From Erythrobasidium yunnanense (lineage: Eukaryota > Basidiomycota > Cystobasidiomycetes > Erythrobasidiales > Erythrobasidiaceae): DNA of 64,000 bases. Below, piece after piece: positions 33,845 to 45,983 of this stretch (the stretch's first letter is position 1; the number at the start of each line of letters is the position of its first letter). The position numbers and the translations under genes were made by a program. Under the pieces are notes generated by a model, which saw only the letters and a list, made by a program, of their open reading frames with translations, did no database searches and was not told the DNA's origin. The stretch covers positions 1,654,471 through 1,718,470 of the forward strand of contig BCJC01000005.1 of NCBI GenBank assembly GCA_001600175.1, in the 5' to 3' direction.

Positions 33845-36514
33845 CTAGCCAAGTTCCGGGTGTTCGGGATGAAGTTGGGAAGGATGGACAGCAGGATACT
33901 GCTGCTGGTGCTGATATTGATGTTGTGCGGCCTTGGGACTCGTGTATGTAGGCCAAGAGACTGGTTCAACAACCTTGTAGTCGATCTTGGCCTTCCTAAG
34001 GTCTGCAGTATACGATTGTTGTTGATGAGAGTAAGAAGGAGGAGCAGGATGGTGATGTAAGCCTAGACCAGCTTGCTGCTGATCTTCGGGCGCTTGCTGA
34101 TATGTTTCTTCTCGACCTTGTTGAGGCAGTTGAGGATGTAAGGAGGAGAGACTGGATGGATAGCTAGCCGAAGCCGGCATGAGAGGGGAGAACTCTGTCC
34201 TCAGCAGAGGAATAGGATGCTGTTGGGACATTGAAGAGGAGGAAGGGGGATAATACTGGAAGATAGCGTTTCTAGCCGTATTGTCATCACCGGTTGGCTC
34301 GATTGGGTGGTGTTGCTGGATAAATTCGCCCATAGGATAGGGCTGCTGGCCTGACAAGAAGATACTGTCGGCTTGCTGCGGTTCGGACGGATGAGGCAAT
34401 CCAGCTGGAAGACCGAAGCTTGCGTCTGCATGCTGCTGATCCATGTATTGAGTGACACCGTGGTCATACTGCCCTTGCTGGTGCATCACGTGCTGCCCAT
34501 ATACATCATGCCCGCCTTGATAGCCTGACCAAGCTGCTTGAGCTTGCATAGTTGGCGAATAAGCCATGGACAACCTTCTCGCTTGCTCTTCCTCCGCGGA
34601 AACCTGATGCTCCAACACTTCAGCAGTCGGAAAGGCGTACAGCTGCTCTGTGTTGGCATTCGCTGCGTAATCCTGCATGACTTGCTCGGGTATGCCAGTG
34701 TTAGGCGAGGTATACGGCCTGGTATCTACCATATAAGGCGAGCCATAAGATACTTGGGAATGCGGAGAGCCAAAGTAAGGGCTTTGCTGCTCAAAAGGAG
34801 TAGGTTGAGCATCCCCAGCCGCACCGGCCATAGCATTGACTTGAGCATGTATAGACGGACTCGAAGTCATTGATCCCCTTCGCGAAGATACGCCCAGCCC
34901 ACTGCTCAACGAAGCAGAGCGTAGGTGTCTTCCTATTCCTTCGGTATACATGACGTCCGTCCGCTGACTGTGCCGGAGATGCGTCATGTTAGGCGAGTAT
35001 TCCATGCTGAAGGAATGTCTTGGGCTCTTAAGGTTTACTCCAGGATGGGCATGAGGATGAGTGTGATATGAAGATGGCGAAGTAGTAGAGCTGCCTCGGC
35101 TCATGGGAAGGCGATAGGGCTCATGTCGATGTCCACCATTACTTGAGCCTGTCCGAGGCCGCATAGACGGTGGAAGCTCTTGTACTTCGCCTGCGGCCAC
35201 TGTGCTATCCGAGGCTGAAGATAGCGACCTTGCCAAGCCTGGCACCGTTCTATACTTATTCCCACTCGAATAGCCTGTCGATGATCTGCGATTCGGAAGA
35301 GGGGGAAGATGCGATAAGCCCGGATCTGATGTTCCGAAGTCTTCAGGGAAGACGTCTTCTTGAGGTTCTGATTTCGGGAAGAAAGAAGGCACAGAATCAT
35401 CTGCCCTACTTCCCGGTCGCCTCGCTTCATCCTGCCTACTACCTGTCGTGCTTTCCTGCTTCACCTTCTTCCCCGTTGTCGTTGTTGTCGAAGTACTGTT
35501 CTTTCGAGGCATGGGGTCTTCGTCCGTGAGCGCAACGAAGCGGGGCATGCCATCTTCGCCAAAGGCGACTTGAGGTGGATGTCTGAAATATTTCGCTAAG
35601 AGGAAGATATGGTTGATTTCTCGACTTGCTAGTTCATCGACGGAGCAAGGTGTCTTGAGTATACCCGTTTTCAGATCGGCTGGGTTGTAGTCTGTTTCAC
35701 AATGAAGTCAGTCAGGTAGAGACCTGGAGATGGAGATGAGAGATGCACGCACAGCTTATCATATGTAGGCCACCGACAGAAATTGTCTTCTTGATGAGAC
35801 CGCCCTGCAGCACAATTCCCGGCAATGGAATCTGGCTGACTTTCTCCTTCGCAGCAGTGGTGGGGGGCGTAGAAGCAGAGAAAGGATCATTGAACATGTC
35901 ATCACCGAATCTACTGTGCGATCTTTCTCTCTTGATAGTGGATGATCCTGGCGGTCGAGCTTCATCGTGAGCGTAGGTATCGTTATTCGCAGGGATGAAT
36001 GATGTAGATTTCTTGAGTTCTTTCTCTGATGGTTCCAGCTCCCTGAATCAGATCAGAAAAGGGTCAGCATGATACCCTACGAACGCTTGTCAAGGTCGGC
36101 TAACTTGTAGATGAGAAAGTTGTTCATGATCCTGCTGGGCGACCATCTTCTTCCATCTGTCCATCTGTCATCACGCAGTCAGCTTTCTTCCTTCCTCATA
36201 TCATGCGAACAAGCGCCGACAAAGACGGACCGCTTGATCTTGCTCTCTTCCTCTCCGAAGACATAGACATCTCCCGACTTGATATTCCTACGTTCAGGTT
36301 CTGACAGTCTGCTCTGTACGCGCGAAAGATCGCCTCTTCTGCATGCTGTAAACATCGCAAATCTCGGTCAGCTTTATTCCCGGAGTACAGCATGAGGAGA
36401 TTGAGAGTGTGATGTCGCACCTTCGAAGACTAGCAGAGCATCTAGGGTGTTTGCGATGTGTCCCGTGAAGGCTGGCTTGTTCTCGCTGCTTCTGCTGCTG
36501 CTGCTAACACTCAT
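33845..36514 (-). CDS. WOPR-domain transcriptional regulator (Wor1/Ryp1/Gti1 family)
   Basis: Fungal-specific DNA-binding regulator of morphogenesis, 801 aa from five exons (36514-36421, 36345-36231, 36164-36105, 36042-35753, 35691-33845). The WOPR domain comes in its usual two boxes. Box a (about residues 14-95) has TGHIANTLDALLVFEACRRG, RLSEPERRNIKSGDVYVF, EESKIKRWTDGRRWSPSRI and NNFLIYKELE. Box b (about 165-220) has LIKKTISVGGLHMISYYNPADL then KTGILKTPCS and EINHIFLLAKYFRHPP. About 70 residues of Ser/Pro/Lys linker lie between them. The remaining 570 residues are Gln/His/Ser/Tyr/Pro-rich, as in Wor1, which forms condensates. The WOPR part is spread over four small exons, so it is invisible to single-frame searches; only the low-complexity exon is a long open frame. 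Family members switch yeast/hyphal or virulence programmes. Confidence 0.93.
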
Positions 36515-37816
36515 GCCCGCGAGCCGACATTGGACAGCGCCTTGGGCTGGGAAGGCGAAGCTGGCTCTTCAGAGTAGGTATAAGCTGAAGATGTGTATGT
36601 CTTCTGCTGTTGCTGCTCCTTGCGCCCTGTCTTGGTTCTTCCTGATTGCTTCTTAAGGCCGGACGTCTGGGCCTTTCAGCTGCCCGGTGACTTGTCTTGA
36701 GGACGTTGGGTGGGTCGGCGGCCAGGCTCCTGATTTTCGCACACACTCCCGCTGTGGCTTCTGCAGGGCGTAGCTAGCTTCTTCTGATAGATTCGATGTA
36801 TGCTCGTTCCTTGTGCCTCCTATGATAATTGCGCCCTCAGATTGTGCCTCGTAGCGACACAGATAGCGGGTAATCTGGACTGATACGGCAGAGGCAGAGC
36901 GCAGCTTTGACCGTTGATAAGTGGTTGCAAGATAATTCGAGTAGATGCAAAGCCGAGATTCCTTCCCGACTTCTATGCACTTCCCGACGTAACACAGCTG
37001 TCATCGCTTCATGAAGGATTACTGCCGCCACCCCACAAAATCGAACAACAAGGTTGTACGCTAGCAGTAACATGCAGACACACATTAATTAGACGTAGAG
37101 ACAGCTCTAGACCAGGAAATTTTACAAAGTGGGTAGTCAACCCAAAAGGTACCGCAGCGCAGCATAAGTCGTCGCAACCAAGAAGTGTCCTTGCTTCCCG
37201 TCACTACCTATCCCAATTCAGAAGTGCTCAATTCCTTCAAGCCAGATCTGCTCGACGAGGTAGCGGTGCTCGAAACAGCTGATCATGCACAAGCACCATG
37301 CCTGCTTCTTCTGCTTACTGTCGTTGCAAAGCCTTCGTTCGCTTCTCCCTCCATCTCGTCCTCCGCGTAATTAGCTGCATCATCATTGCCATTTCTTGGT
37401 TGAGTGACATCTTTTCTGTCCGGGTCGGACAACTCCTATCGGACGGGCGCAGTTCAAGCCGCTCTCTCTGTCACGGCGGGAGAACAACGTCCAGAAGCTG
37501 GGAAGATCCTCGAAAAGAAGAACAGAAACTCATTCGTGAGCCAGAAGGCACGTACAGATTGCAATGTGTCGACACGCAGGCACAAACGCGCCTGAGAGCT
37601 CACCTGTCAAGCGGAACCGGAATTTGTCATATCCAAAGGTACACGTGATCTCGGCTGTAAGCGGCTTTCAGGGAAAAAAGCAGAAAAGACAGAAAGAGGA
37701 AGAGAGCCAGCGTCCGACATTGCTCAACACTCTACTACTACCCTCTATGGCGACTGAGAACAACAGCCTGAAAGACATATACTGCCAAAATCTAATCTAC
37801 GCGGAAACGAGCACCA
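36515..37816. promoter_or_regulatory. Long upstream region of the WOPR gene
   Basis: 1.3 kb with no convincing gene, between the WOPR start and the LYS4 stop; all of it is upstream of the WOPR gene. Large upstream regions are characteristic of Wor1-type master regulators, which bind their own promoters. I did not find a clear copy of the published Wor1 core motif. Confidence 0.45.
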
Positions 37817-40176
37817 TCATATCCTCTCCTTGACCCAGCCTTCCAGTCCTCCCGCCAACCAGACTTCCTGTACTGATTTACCCACACTTCCCGCCTTGTA
37901 TCTCCTCTGCTGTCCATCCTTCAGTTCAATCACAATCTCCCCACTCAGACTATCCAATTTCAGACTCTGCCAGTTTTCAGGCTGAACAGTCAATTCTCCG
38001 TTCTTACCACCTTTGTTTCTCTTTCCTTCAGGTGTGAACTCGTCCGTCATATCTTGCACCAAGTCAGGCGATTCGAGGCATATCAAAGCGTTATTGATTG
38101 CATTCCGCTTGAAGATATCCCCGAATGAACCAGCTATGACGAGTGGTATACCGGCGTTCCGTAACGCTGTAGCTGCTTGTTCGCGAGATGAACCAGTCCC
38201 GAAATTATAGCCGCCAATCAGGATTGTGCCTTTTCCATTCCGGGACGTATAAGCTGGCGCGATGGGGTCTGAAGAAGGAGAAGAAGAAGAGGAAGAAGGT
38301 CGAATGGAACTGACTAGAGCAGCGAAAGCGGGATCGTAGTTCTCCATCACTACTTCGGACTGCTTGAGAGGTGTGATGTCGTCTTGGTATGTGTATTTTC
38401 CAGGATAGAGAGCATCCGTCGTGAGGTTGTCTTCAGGGCAGAAGAGGATATTCCCCGAAAACTCTGCTGGGAAGTTGGGCAGGAGAGCTTCATTGCTCGC
38501 TGAATCCGCCTTGGAAGGCGTCGCGGCTGGAGTAGGGTTATTCTGCTTGAAGTGTTCAATCTCTATACTAGGAGCTTTGTACGAGAATGAGTTGGGTAAT
38601 AACTGATCCGGTCCTGTAATTTTGCCTGCAACAGCAGATGCCGCGACGACAGCTGGGCTCGCCAAGTATGCCAGAGCTTTCGGGCTCCCCATCCTTCCTT
38701 TATAGTTCCTATTCGTAGCTGAGATACCTACTTCTCCATCTTCCAGAAGACCCGTCCCAAGGCCTATGCAAGGTCCACATCCTGCTGGGAGTACTTTTGC
38801 GCCTGCGTTGATGAGGACAGACCAATCGCCTGATGCTTCTGCTTCACGCTGGACGACGCTTGAAGCAGCTGCTACGTAAAACTCTACTCCGGGCGCTACC
38901 TTCTTGCCTCCTTCGAAGACTTGGGCTGCGGCGTGTAGGTCGGAAGCTCTCGAATTTGTACATGAAACGAGATACGCTTTGTTGATAGCTATATTTTGAT
39001 CGCTTAATTCCGAGAGGGGCGTAGAGACTTTGACTGAGTTGGGACCAGAGACATGCGGCGAGAGCGTTGAGAGGTCGAGTGTGAGGTGTTTCGAATAGAA
39101 TGCATCTGGGTCCGCTCTAAGAGGGTTCTTGGCTAGTTCATCGAGTCGTGCAGCGTTCAAGCGAGGATGAGTCGCCGAGTGTGAGGGGGATGATCCAAAT
39201 TTGAATTTCTGGAAGTCGAGTTTTCGGAGATGGTTGGCATACCATTCCAGCAGGACGTCATCTACTGGAATTACGCCTGCCAGCGCTCCCCATTCCGTAG
39301 TCATATTTGCGATTGCGAGCCTCTCATCAATGGAGAGTTGATTTATTCCATCCCCTACGAATTCTATGCCCGTGTTCAAGACTTGGTCTTGGTTGAAATT
39401 CCCGCATAGAGCAACGATGATATCTTTGCCTGTCACGCCGGGTGAAAGCTTGCCTGTCAATGAGACTTTCACGATAGAAGGAACCTGCCACCATGTCTTG
39501 GAAGTCGCCCAGATGGCAGCGGCGTCTGTTCGGACAATGGCTGTTCCTACGCAGCCTACTCCGCCATACATATTCGAATGTGAATCGGAGGCGCTATATA
39601 AGCAAAATCTCAACTCAGCGCTCCTCTTAAATGGGAAAAGGTGCTTCCGACTTACACAGTCAACTGCCCCGGAAACGCATACCCTTCCTCAATCATGATC
39701 TGATGCCCTATACCTCTTCCAGCAGGGTAGAAGTCTATTCCATGCTGATTTGCAAAGGCTTCTATCCTGCTGTACTTTTCCAAGTTTTTCGCAGATTTGT
39801 TCTGAACGTCGTGATCTAGGGTGAAAACTGTCTGTCGGGGGTCATATATCTTGCTTGCGCCTATGGATTTGAATCTATATCATACATTCATGCATTAGCT
39901 GGGTGCGGATGGGAGGATAAGGTGATAGACTCGCTTTGAGATGACAGGCCCGGTATTGTCGTGAGTCATTACATGGGCAGGCCGTATCGTTACAAAGTCA
40001 CCCGCTCTGACGGGTTTCCCTTCAGGCCAATCCACAGCATGCCGTTGTACGACTTTCTCGATGTAATTCTGAGGAGGAGCACTCGAGCCAGAGCCAGAGG
40101 GAGAGACGGCAGTAGCGAAGCAGCGGTGGGAGCAGCAGGAGAACGAGGACACTGGACGACGAAGACGAGGGAGCAT
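37817..40176 (-). CDS. LYS4: Homoaconitase, mitochondrial
   Basis: Homoaconitate hydratase of the alpha-aminoadipate lysine pathway, a 4Fe-4S aconitase-family enzyme, 745 aa from three exons (40176-39935, 39874-39656, 39593-37817). The N-terminal 30 residues ([20 protein letters not shown]) are a transit peptide. Seen: [58 protein letters not shown], the cluster ligands [11 protein letters not shown] and [11 protein letters not shown], and the swivel-domain [31 protein letters not shown]. The first intron begins with GC (GCGAGT) rather than GT, the only donor that keeps the SKFKSIGA frame. Length and cluster residues are normal. It is divergent from CSN3 with only 152 bp between. Confidence 0.94.
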
Positions 40177-40328
40177 TGTAATTGCTTCAATGAGTGTAAA
40201 GCAGAGTCTTGAAATTGGATTGATTGTCTTTCAAGGCTTGTCTTTGTGGCTGCATGAACAAGGCATAAGGACAGCCTTACACAGCGTATACAGCCATTCA
40301 ACACTCCACTACACAAGGGTCACCAGCC
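40177..40328. promoter_or_regulatory. Very short divergent promoter LYS4/CSN3
   Basis: Only 152 bp separate the two start codons, so the promoters and both leaders overlap. Confidence 0.5.
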
Positions 40329-42296
40329 ATGGCCAACGAAGGAAGCAGCAACAGCAATAGCGGGAGTAACACCCAGGCACAAGCTGGATCCAGCAGTACA
40401 AATGGTCACGGTAGTCATGACGGGACATCGCTTGAATCCATCGACGCGATGTGCAATGCCATCCACAGCATCGCCGTGTCTGGAGGGGACGCGGTATCGC
40501 AGTTCAAGCTCATCCGAGAATCCCTACTGCCAGCTCTGAACAACCTAGAAGCAAAGGGGACAGCTGCCCGTGTTCCAGGAAGTATGATCCTCCAGTCACC
40601 GTTGCAGGGTGGTGCAGATCCACTGGTTGTCCTCATGCAGAACCCCCAGGCGACAGGCAGTGGATTGGGATATCTGTTCATTCTGTGGGCCTGCAATGCT
40701 CATCGATAATGATTTCTGAAGTAAGGTACTGATTGTATTGTGCAGCCTCGCCCGATGCCAGGCTGAGAACCCAGACCCGAGAGTCATGGTACAACACATC
40801 ATAAACTTCTGCAATGTAGCAGATCCCTACCAACTACGTCTAGTATCACACAAAGGTGTGTGTATCCCTCCTACCCCATAAACTCCTCCTTTATCATCAC
40901 TCAAGTTCATATCAATCCAGTCTCGCTCCTCGCTCTCTGGCTAGCATGGTTCTGCCAATCAAACCCCATCGATGCACTTGTACCGCTAGGCAATCTATTA
41001 TCGAGATACACATCCGACGCAACCCGATGTCTCACGTCTCTCCACCCTATTTTGCTTCTACAAGCACTTCGAGCTGGCGATTACAACATTGCAAGCGATG
41101 TCCTAAACCGATTCGGCATCAGCGAGATAGACACCAAAGTATGTTATTCACCGTCTCTTTCTCCGAACTCCGAAGAATCAAGCTGAGAGATGTCGCGTCA
41201 CAGCTCTTTCCCGTCACGTACCAAGATAACCTCAAGTATCACCTCTATGGAGGAACGATACAAGCTGTGCTCGAGAACTATACCGACGCAATTGATCTAC
41301 TAGAGACGGTCAGTTATCCCAAGAAATCAGTAGACGATCAAGCTAATGTAGCATTGTATTTCAGGCCGTTTGTGCACCTGCACATGCTGGAGCTATTTCA
41401 CTGCTGCAAATAGATGCGTACAAGCGTCTCATACTTGTGCAGCTTCTACAGAACGGAAAGGTGAGCCAATCCTCCCTCTCCCGGTATGATAGAAAGTACA
41501 ACAGCTAATCCGAGTTTTAGACATCTCCCTTACCGAAATACGTCTCTACGAACTTGACACAGCATTTCAAGCAACACCACACCACTCCCTATCTCGACTT
41601 CGTCAAGCTCTACGACACCTTAGACCGTTCCAAGCTTTCTTCCTTCATCGCCGAACACCGCCGTACATTCGAGGCTGACCAGAACTGGGGTCTGGTAGAG
41701 CGATTGATGCAGGCTATTCCTGCGAGAAGTATACTGGAACTTCAGAAGGTTTACAGGACTATTGAGATTGAAGACTTGGTCAAGATTGTGGGAGTAGGGA
41801 GTGCTAATCCCTCGGATAAGAGGACGGAGTTATTCTCGGATCTTTACCAGGCGAAGGAGTATGCTATTCAGACTATTCAGAAATTGGTACGTCCCAGTCG
41901 GTCGATGTAGATGGGCGAGTCAGTGGACTGACATCCGATTCGTTGTTTCTGGTCACACAGGTGGCGCAGAAGAAGCTTTCAGCCCTTATTTCCCCATCGC
42001 CCGACGACGCCTCTAAAGTCTACATCGAGTTTCTCTCCCCATCCTCTTCCGCCGCCCACACCCAAGCGTCTCTAAACCACGCCTTGCGTCTCTTAACATC
42101 CACTTCCTCCGATCTATCCTATCTAGACTCCCGAATCTCCCAATCGAGGGATTTCCTCAGTAAAGCGTATAATGCGGCTGGGAAGGCTAGTACTGCTGGA
42201 CCAGGAGGACAGGGAGCTGGATTTGGAGGATTCGAAGGAATGGAGGAAGACCTCATGGCTGGAGGAGGTGCCGGAGGGGAGTTCTGGGAGGAATGA
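40329..42296 (+). CDS. CSN3: COP9 signalosome complex subunit 3
   Basis: PCI-domain subunit of the COP9 signalosome, which removes Nedd8 from cullin ubiquitin ligases; 528 aa from seven exons (40329-40684, 40746-40855, 40921-41138, 41204-41308, 41365-41460, 41521-41886, 41961-42296). A Ser/Gly/Asn-rich tail of about 40 residues precedes helical repeats (LLQALRAGDYNIASDVL, YHLYGGTIQAVLENYTDAIDLLE, AHAGAISLLQIDAYKRLILVQLLQNGK). Then come the PCI region (ILELQKVYRTIEIEDLVKIV) and a Gly-rich acidic C-terminus ending GGEFWEE. The PVTYQDNLKYHLYGG and LPKYVSTNL blocks are the most CSN3-like. The call rests on pattern recognition; a proteasome lid PCI subunit is a less likely alternative. Confidence 0.82.
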
Positions 42297-42625
42297 TCTG
42301 AAGAAGGAGATGAAGCAGACAAAACCTATCAAGATGGAACGCTAAGAAGGCTCGTGAGAGACTAGAGATTGTAAGAGTAGAAAAAGTACACGCAGTTAAG
42401 ACAATGTAGCTAGTTTTACCTTTCGACTTTTCACACCCTGGTGATTCTACAATGCTCGGGGTTCTGCCAAAGCCACAAACATACATTTACTCTATCCATG
42501 CTGAATGCAGCATATCTACCTGTCTATCAAGATTTGTACCTCACCTACTAATTCTGAACTCCGCCCTAGTCATGTCGGCTTTGAAACCTCGGCGATCCAG
42601 CTTCTGCTTGTAACGATAACGATAG
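42297..42625. other. Intergenic, CSN3 3' side and oxidase A promoter
   Basis: 329 bp. No distinct element seen. Confidence 0.4.
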
Positions 42626-44194
42626 ATGATGGCAGCTCCTTCACCTGATTGCGAGATACTCATCATTGGCGGAGGTACGATATCTGCGCGTACCGAAGCT
42701 TGGCGAAAGACAGCTGGTTGACTGGTGCATCTTGCAGGCGTCTTCGGTCTCGGCATAGCTCTTTCTCTAGCGAGAGGAGAATACAAAGACAACCCTTCTC
42801 AAATCCTCGTCATAGGTGACTTGAAAGAGCCTGTCCAATATCTAAGCCGGTTCTGACCGCTTTATTCGATAATCAAGATCGCTCTGCAACTCCTCCGGAA
42901 GAAGATGCAGCCTCTAGCGATCTCAACAAGATCATACGAGGAGACTACTGCGATTCGACATATGCCCAACTCGCTCAAGATTCCCTAGAACAATGGTCGA
43001 GAAATCCAGAATTCTCACCTTACTTTGTGCAATCTGGCAGTGAGTCAGCATTGGCTATTCCTCATCCTTTCAGTCTAATGGTGGGATCGTAGTTGTCGTC
43101 GCTGCTTCCAGTCTTGGCAGTCATGGCGAATACTATGTCAACTCGAGCTATAACGAGCAGAAGAGACTCTTCGCAGCCGGCAAATCAGCATCTCCTCCGC
43201 ACCCCATCACCGATAGCACATCTTTCGCGTCATCCATGCGAGCGGGTTCCAACAAGATTGGGACGCATCCGCCATTAGCCTATAGAAACGACTCGTCCGG
43301 CTGGGGCAAAGCTCGGGATTCCATGCAAGCTCTTGCTCAACGCTGTCGAGAAGCTGGAGTAATCTTCACGCAAGGCCAAGTCAACAGCCTGGTACTAGAG
43401 AACGGGGACGTTGTAGGAGCAGAGATGAAGGATGGCCGACGGATACGTGCCAGTCGAAGAGTGGTTCTGGCAGCTGGATCATGGTCGCCTGCTATACTCC
43501 CAGAACTCTCAGACAAGCTTACGGCGACTGGACAAGTCCTAGCTACAATCCAGCTTGATCCAGCGGAAGCTTCGAGATGGAGAGACATCCCAGTATATAT
43601 CGACATGGAATCGGGCTTCTATATGTTCCCTCCTACAGAAGATGACAAAATCAAGATTGCCTTCCATCTTCGCGGTTATACGAACGAACAGCCCTCCTTG
43701 TCGGAACAAGAGAGGACGGTATCGGTCCCGAGGACTGGGCATTTCGTCGGAGAGCTAGATGAAAATATCCCCAAGAAGTCTGTGGAACGATTGAGGGAGA
43801 GTCTTCGGAAAGTGTGGCCTGATTTGGCGGAAAAACCTTTTACATCGACAAGGATGTGCTGGTATTGCGACTCGAGGGACTGTGACTTCCTCGTTGGATA
43901 CCACGCCAGATACCCTTCACTCTTCCTTGCGACTGGTGACTCTGGGCACGCATACAAGTTCTTGCCTATCATAGGTCAGTCTGACCTTCATCAAGCTTTA
44001 GCATCAGCTTTATTAACTCCTTCATGGCAGGCGACCTCTGTGTGCAGTCTATGAACGGAGAATTGCCACCTCATATAGCGGAAGCTTGGTCTCCCAACCG
44101 GGACCGAAAAGATTATCAGCCAGATCGCGGTACATCCGTCCATGTGCCCTTGGACGTGTCGCAGCTCGCTTCGAAAGCCGATCTACAAGCATAA
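42626..44194 (+). CDS. FAD-dependent amine oxidase, DAO/MSOX family (fructosyl-amine or saccharopine oxidase-like), copy A
   Basis: Monomeric sarcosine oxidase-like flavoenzyme, 444 aa from five exons (42626-42674, 42738-42815, 42878-43039, 43093-43974, 44031-44194). The N-terminal FAD motif EILIIGGGVFGLGIALSLARG is split by an intron after GGG. Then come ILVID, SSDLNKIIRGDYCDSTYAQLA (typical of fungal fructosyl amino acid and pipecolate/saccharopine oxidases), SSGWGKARDSMQALAQRC, RRVVLAAGSWSPAILPEL, MCWYCDSRDCDFLVGYH near the usual covalent-FAD Cys, and ATGDSGHAYKFLPIIG. The start has two adjacent ATGs. No peroxisomal SKL-type end is present (it ends SKADLQA). Substrate is uncertain. It lies tail-to-tail with a paralogue (44256-45983), 61 bp apart. 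Confidence 0.87.
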
Positions 44195-44255
44195 CAAACC
44201 CGGATCACCATATCAATGTTGAACCGAAATCCAGGTATGACAACCATTCGCTTGA

Positions 44256-45983
44256 TCAACAGCCCTCAAGATCAACAGCTTCAGCAAAGCTAGACACGTC
44301 GAGTGGACCTTTTACGGCAGTATTCGGATCGCGCATGAGTGGATGGCCTCTATCTCTCGTGAAAGACCAGGTTTCGGCCAATTGAGGAGAAAGCTTGCCC
44401 TCGATAGCTTGAACGATGAGTGATCCTGGATGCAACATACATCAGTCGGAATGCTCTATCGAGTGAAGTCGTCGATAGTACCTAGTATGGGAGCATACTG
44501 CATTGTACATAGGCATAAGCGAGCAGTCACTTTCCGAGCTGATCAACGGTTATGCTCACCTTGAAAGCTTTGCCAGATCCGCCAGTAGCTAAGAAGAGAG
44601 AAGGATACCTGTCATGATAGGAGATCAAGAAATGCTCTATCGCCAAAAATGACCTCAGCCTAAGTATGTATAGAATGGAAGAGGGACATGCTGTTCTTAC
44701 CATCGACAGTATCGCAATACCTGGCGTAGCATCATGATGTCATCTACCGGACTATGGAAGAGCCTACTACAGCCGCCCACCAGCACATCCGTGTTTCTAC
44801 CACCTTCCCCTTTGCCAGATCCGGCCAGACAGTTACTAGTCGCTCCCGGAGTTCCTTCAATGCATCTTTCGGTATCTGATCCTCCATACTTCCTCTGAAG
44901 AACTTGGTTCGTGGAACAGAGACCCTTGCTGTATTTGCTAGAGACGGCGAATCATTGTCGTATCCGACGGCGTGAATTGGCGAATTTCACGATTCCTTCC
45001 TCGTTTGGAGGAAAGACATAGAAGCAGGTGTGATAGTCTAGGAAGACGGGCTGTCGTAAGAAAAAGACAGTTGCTCAGCTTGGATATGGCACAAAATTGA
45101 AAGATAGCTTACGACACTTTTGTAGACTTTTGCCTCTTCTGGAGTGAGTTGTACTTTCGCAATTACTTGGCCTGTCGCTTTGATCTTGTCCTGCAGCTCA
45201 GGAAGGATAGCAGGCGTCCAGCTTCCGGCAGCGAGTACTACCAATTTACTAGCCCAGATCTGTCTTCCATCGTCTGTCCCTACACCCTTCACATCGCCAT
45301 CTTTGATGATGAGCTGGTTTACTTGTCCGACATCGAAACGTATGCCGGCATCGATGCATCGTTTGGCAAGAGCCTGCATTGCAGCCGTACTGTTCGCCCA
45401 CCCCGAGGATGGGTTGTGGAAGGCGAAAGGGGGTAGATTGCCAATCTTGGAGTTGCTCATCTTGTCTTGGTAAACCGTTTGATTGTCTAGATGGACGGGC
45501 GGATGGGCGGTCTTGCCAGCGGCATACATGGTCTTCACATGGTCGAAGGTCTTAGTCGCGCTGTCGTAGCCTAAGCCTTCTGAAACAGAGCTAGCAATGA
45601 CGACTGCAGACAACCAAGTCAGTTTGGATCGTCTCTAGAGATGCAGGAAGTAGCTTACTGCCTGACTGAGTGAAGTAAGGGCTCCATTCTGGATCAGAAT
45701 GCCACTTTTCAATGCTTGCTATGCCAAGATCAGACAGTATTGGGTCTCTATCATCAGCTCCGCGAATGATCTTGTTGATGTCGTAGCAGGCAGCGTCAGG
45801 AGATGGAGAATGAGGGTAGCGATCTGACATAGACTTGTCAGAAAAATCAACCAGAGTCTTTGACTGTTCCTGCTTACCTATCACGAGAATCTTGTCCGCT
45901 TTATCGCGATAGGACGTCCGAGCCAGCTCGAGGGCCGTAGTCAGGCCAAATTCACCACCGCCAACTATCAGTATCTCAGTCAT
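44256..45983 (-). pseudogene. FAD-dependent amine oxidase, copy B, frame disrupted by one base
   Basis: Paralogue of copy A on the opposite strand. Eight exons are visible (45983-45878, 45823-45659, 45603-45113, 45050-44781, 44720-44701, 44636-44560, 44497-44482, 44425-44256), with tiny exons of 20 and 16 nt. Seen: ILIVGGGEFGLTTALELARTS, DINKIIRGADDRDP, SSGWANSTAAMQALAKRC, LVVLAAGSWTPAILPEL, FLISYHDRYPSLFLATGGSGKAFK and the C-terminal PQLAETWSFTRDRGHPL. All splice phases agree except exon 4, which is one base too long: the frame slips near 44975-44982, within a KFAIHAVGYDND-like block that copy A reads as KIAFHLRGYTNE. No intron of plausible size repairs it. It is either a fresh inactivating insertion or an assembly/sequencing error; everything downstream remains conserved (437 aa if the base is absent). 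Confidence 0.8.

Noticed and set aside
37404-37833. Overlapping short frames upstream of the WOPR gene
   Set aside because: Several frames of 60-120 codons lie here without conserved blocks; treated as promoter sequence.
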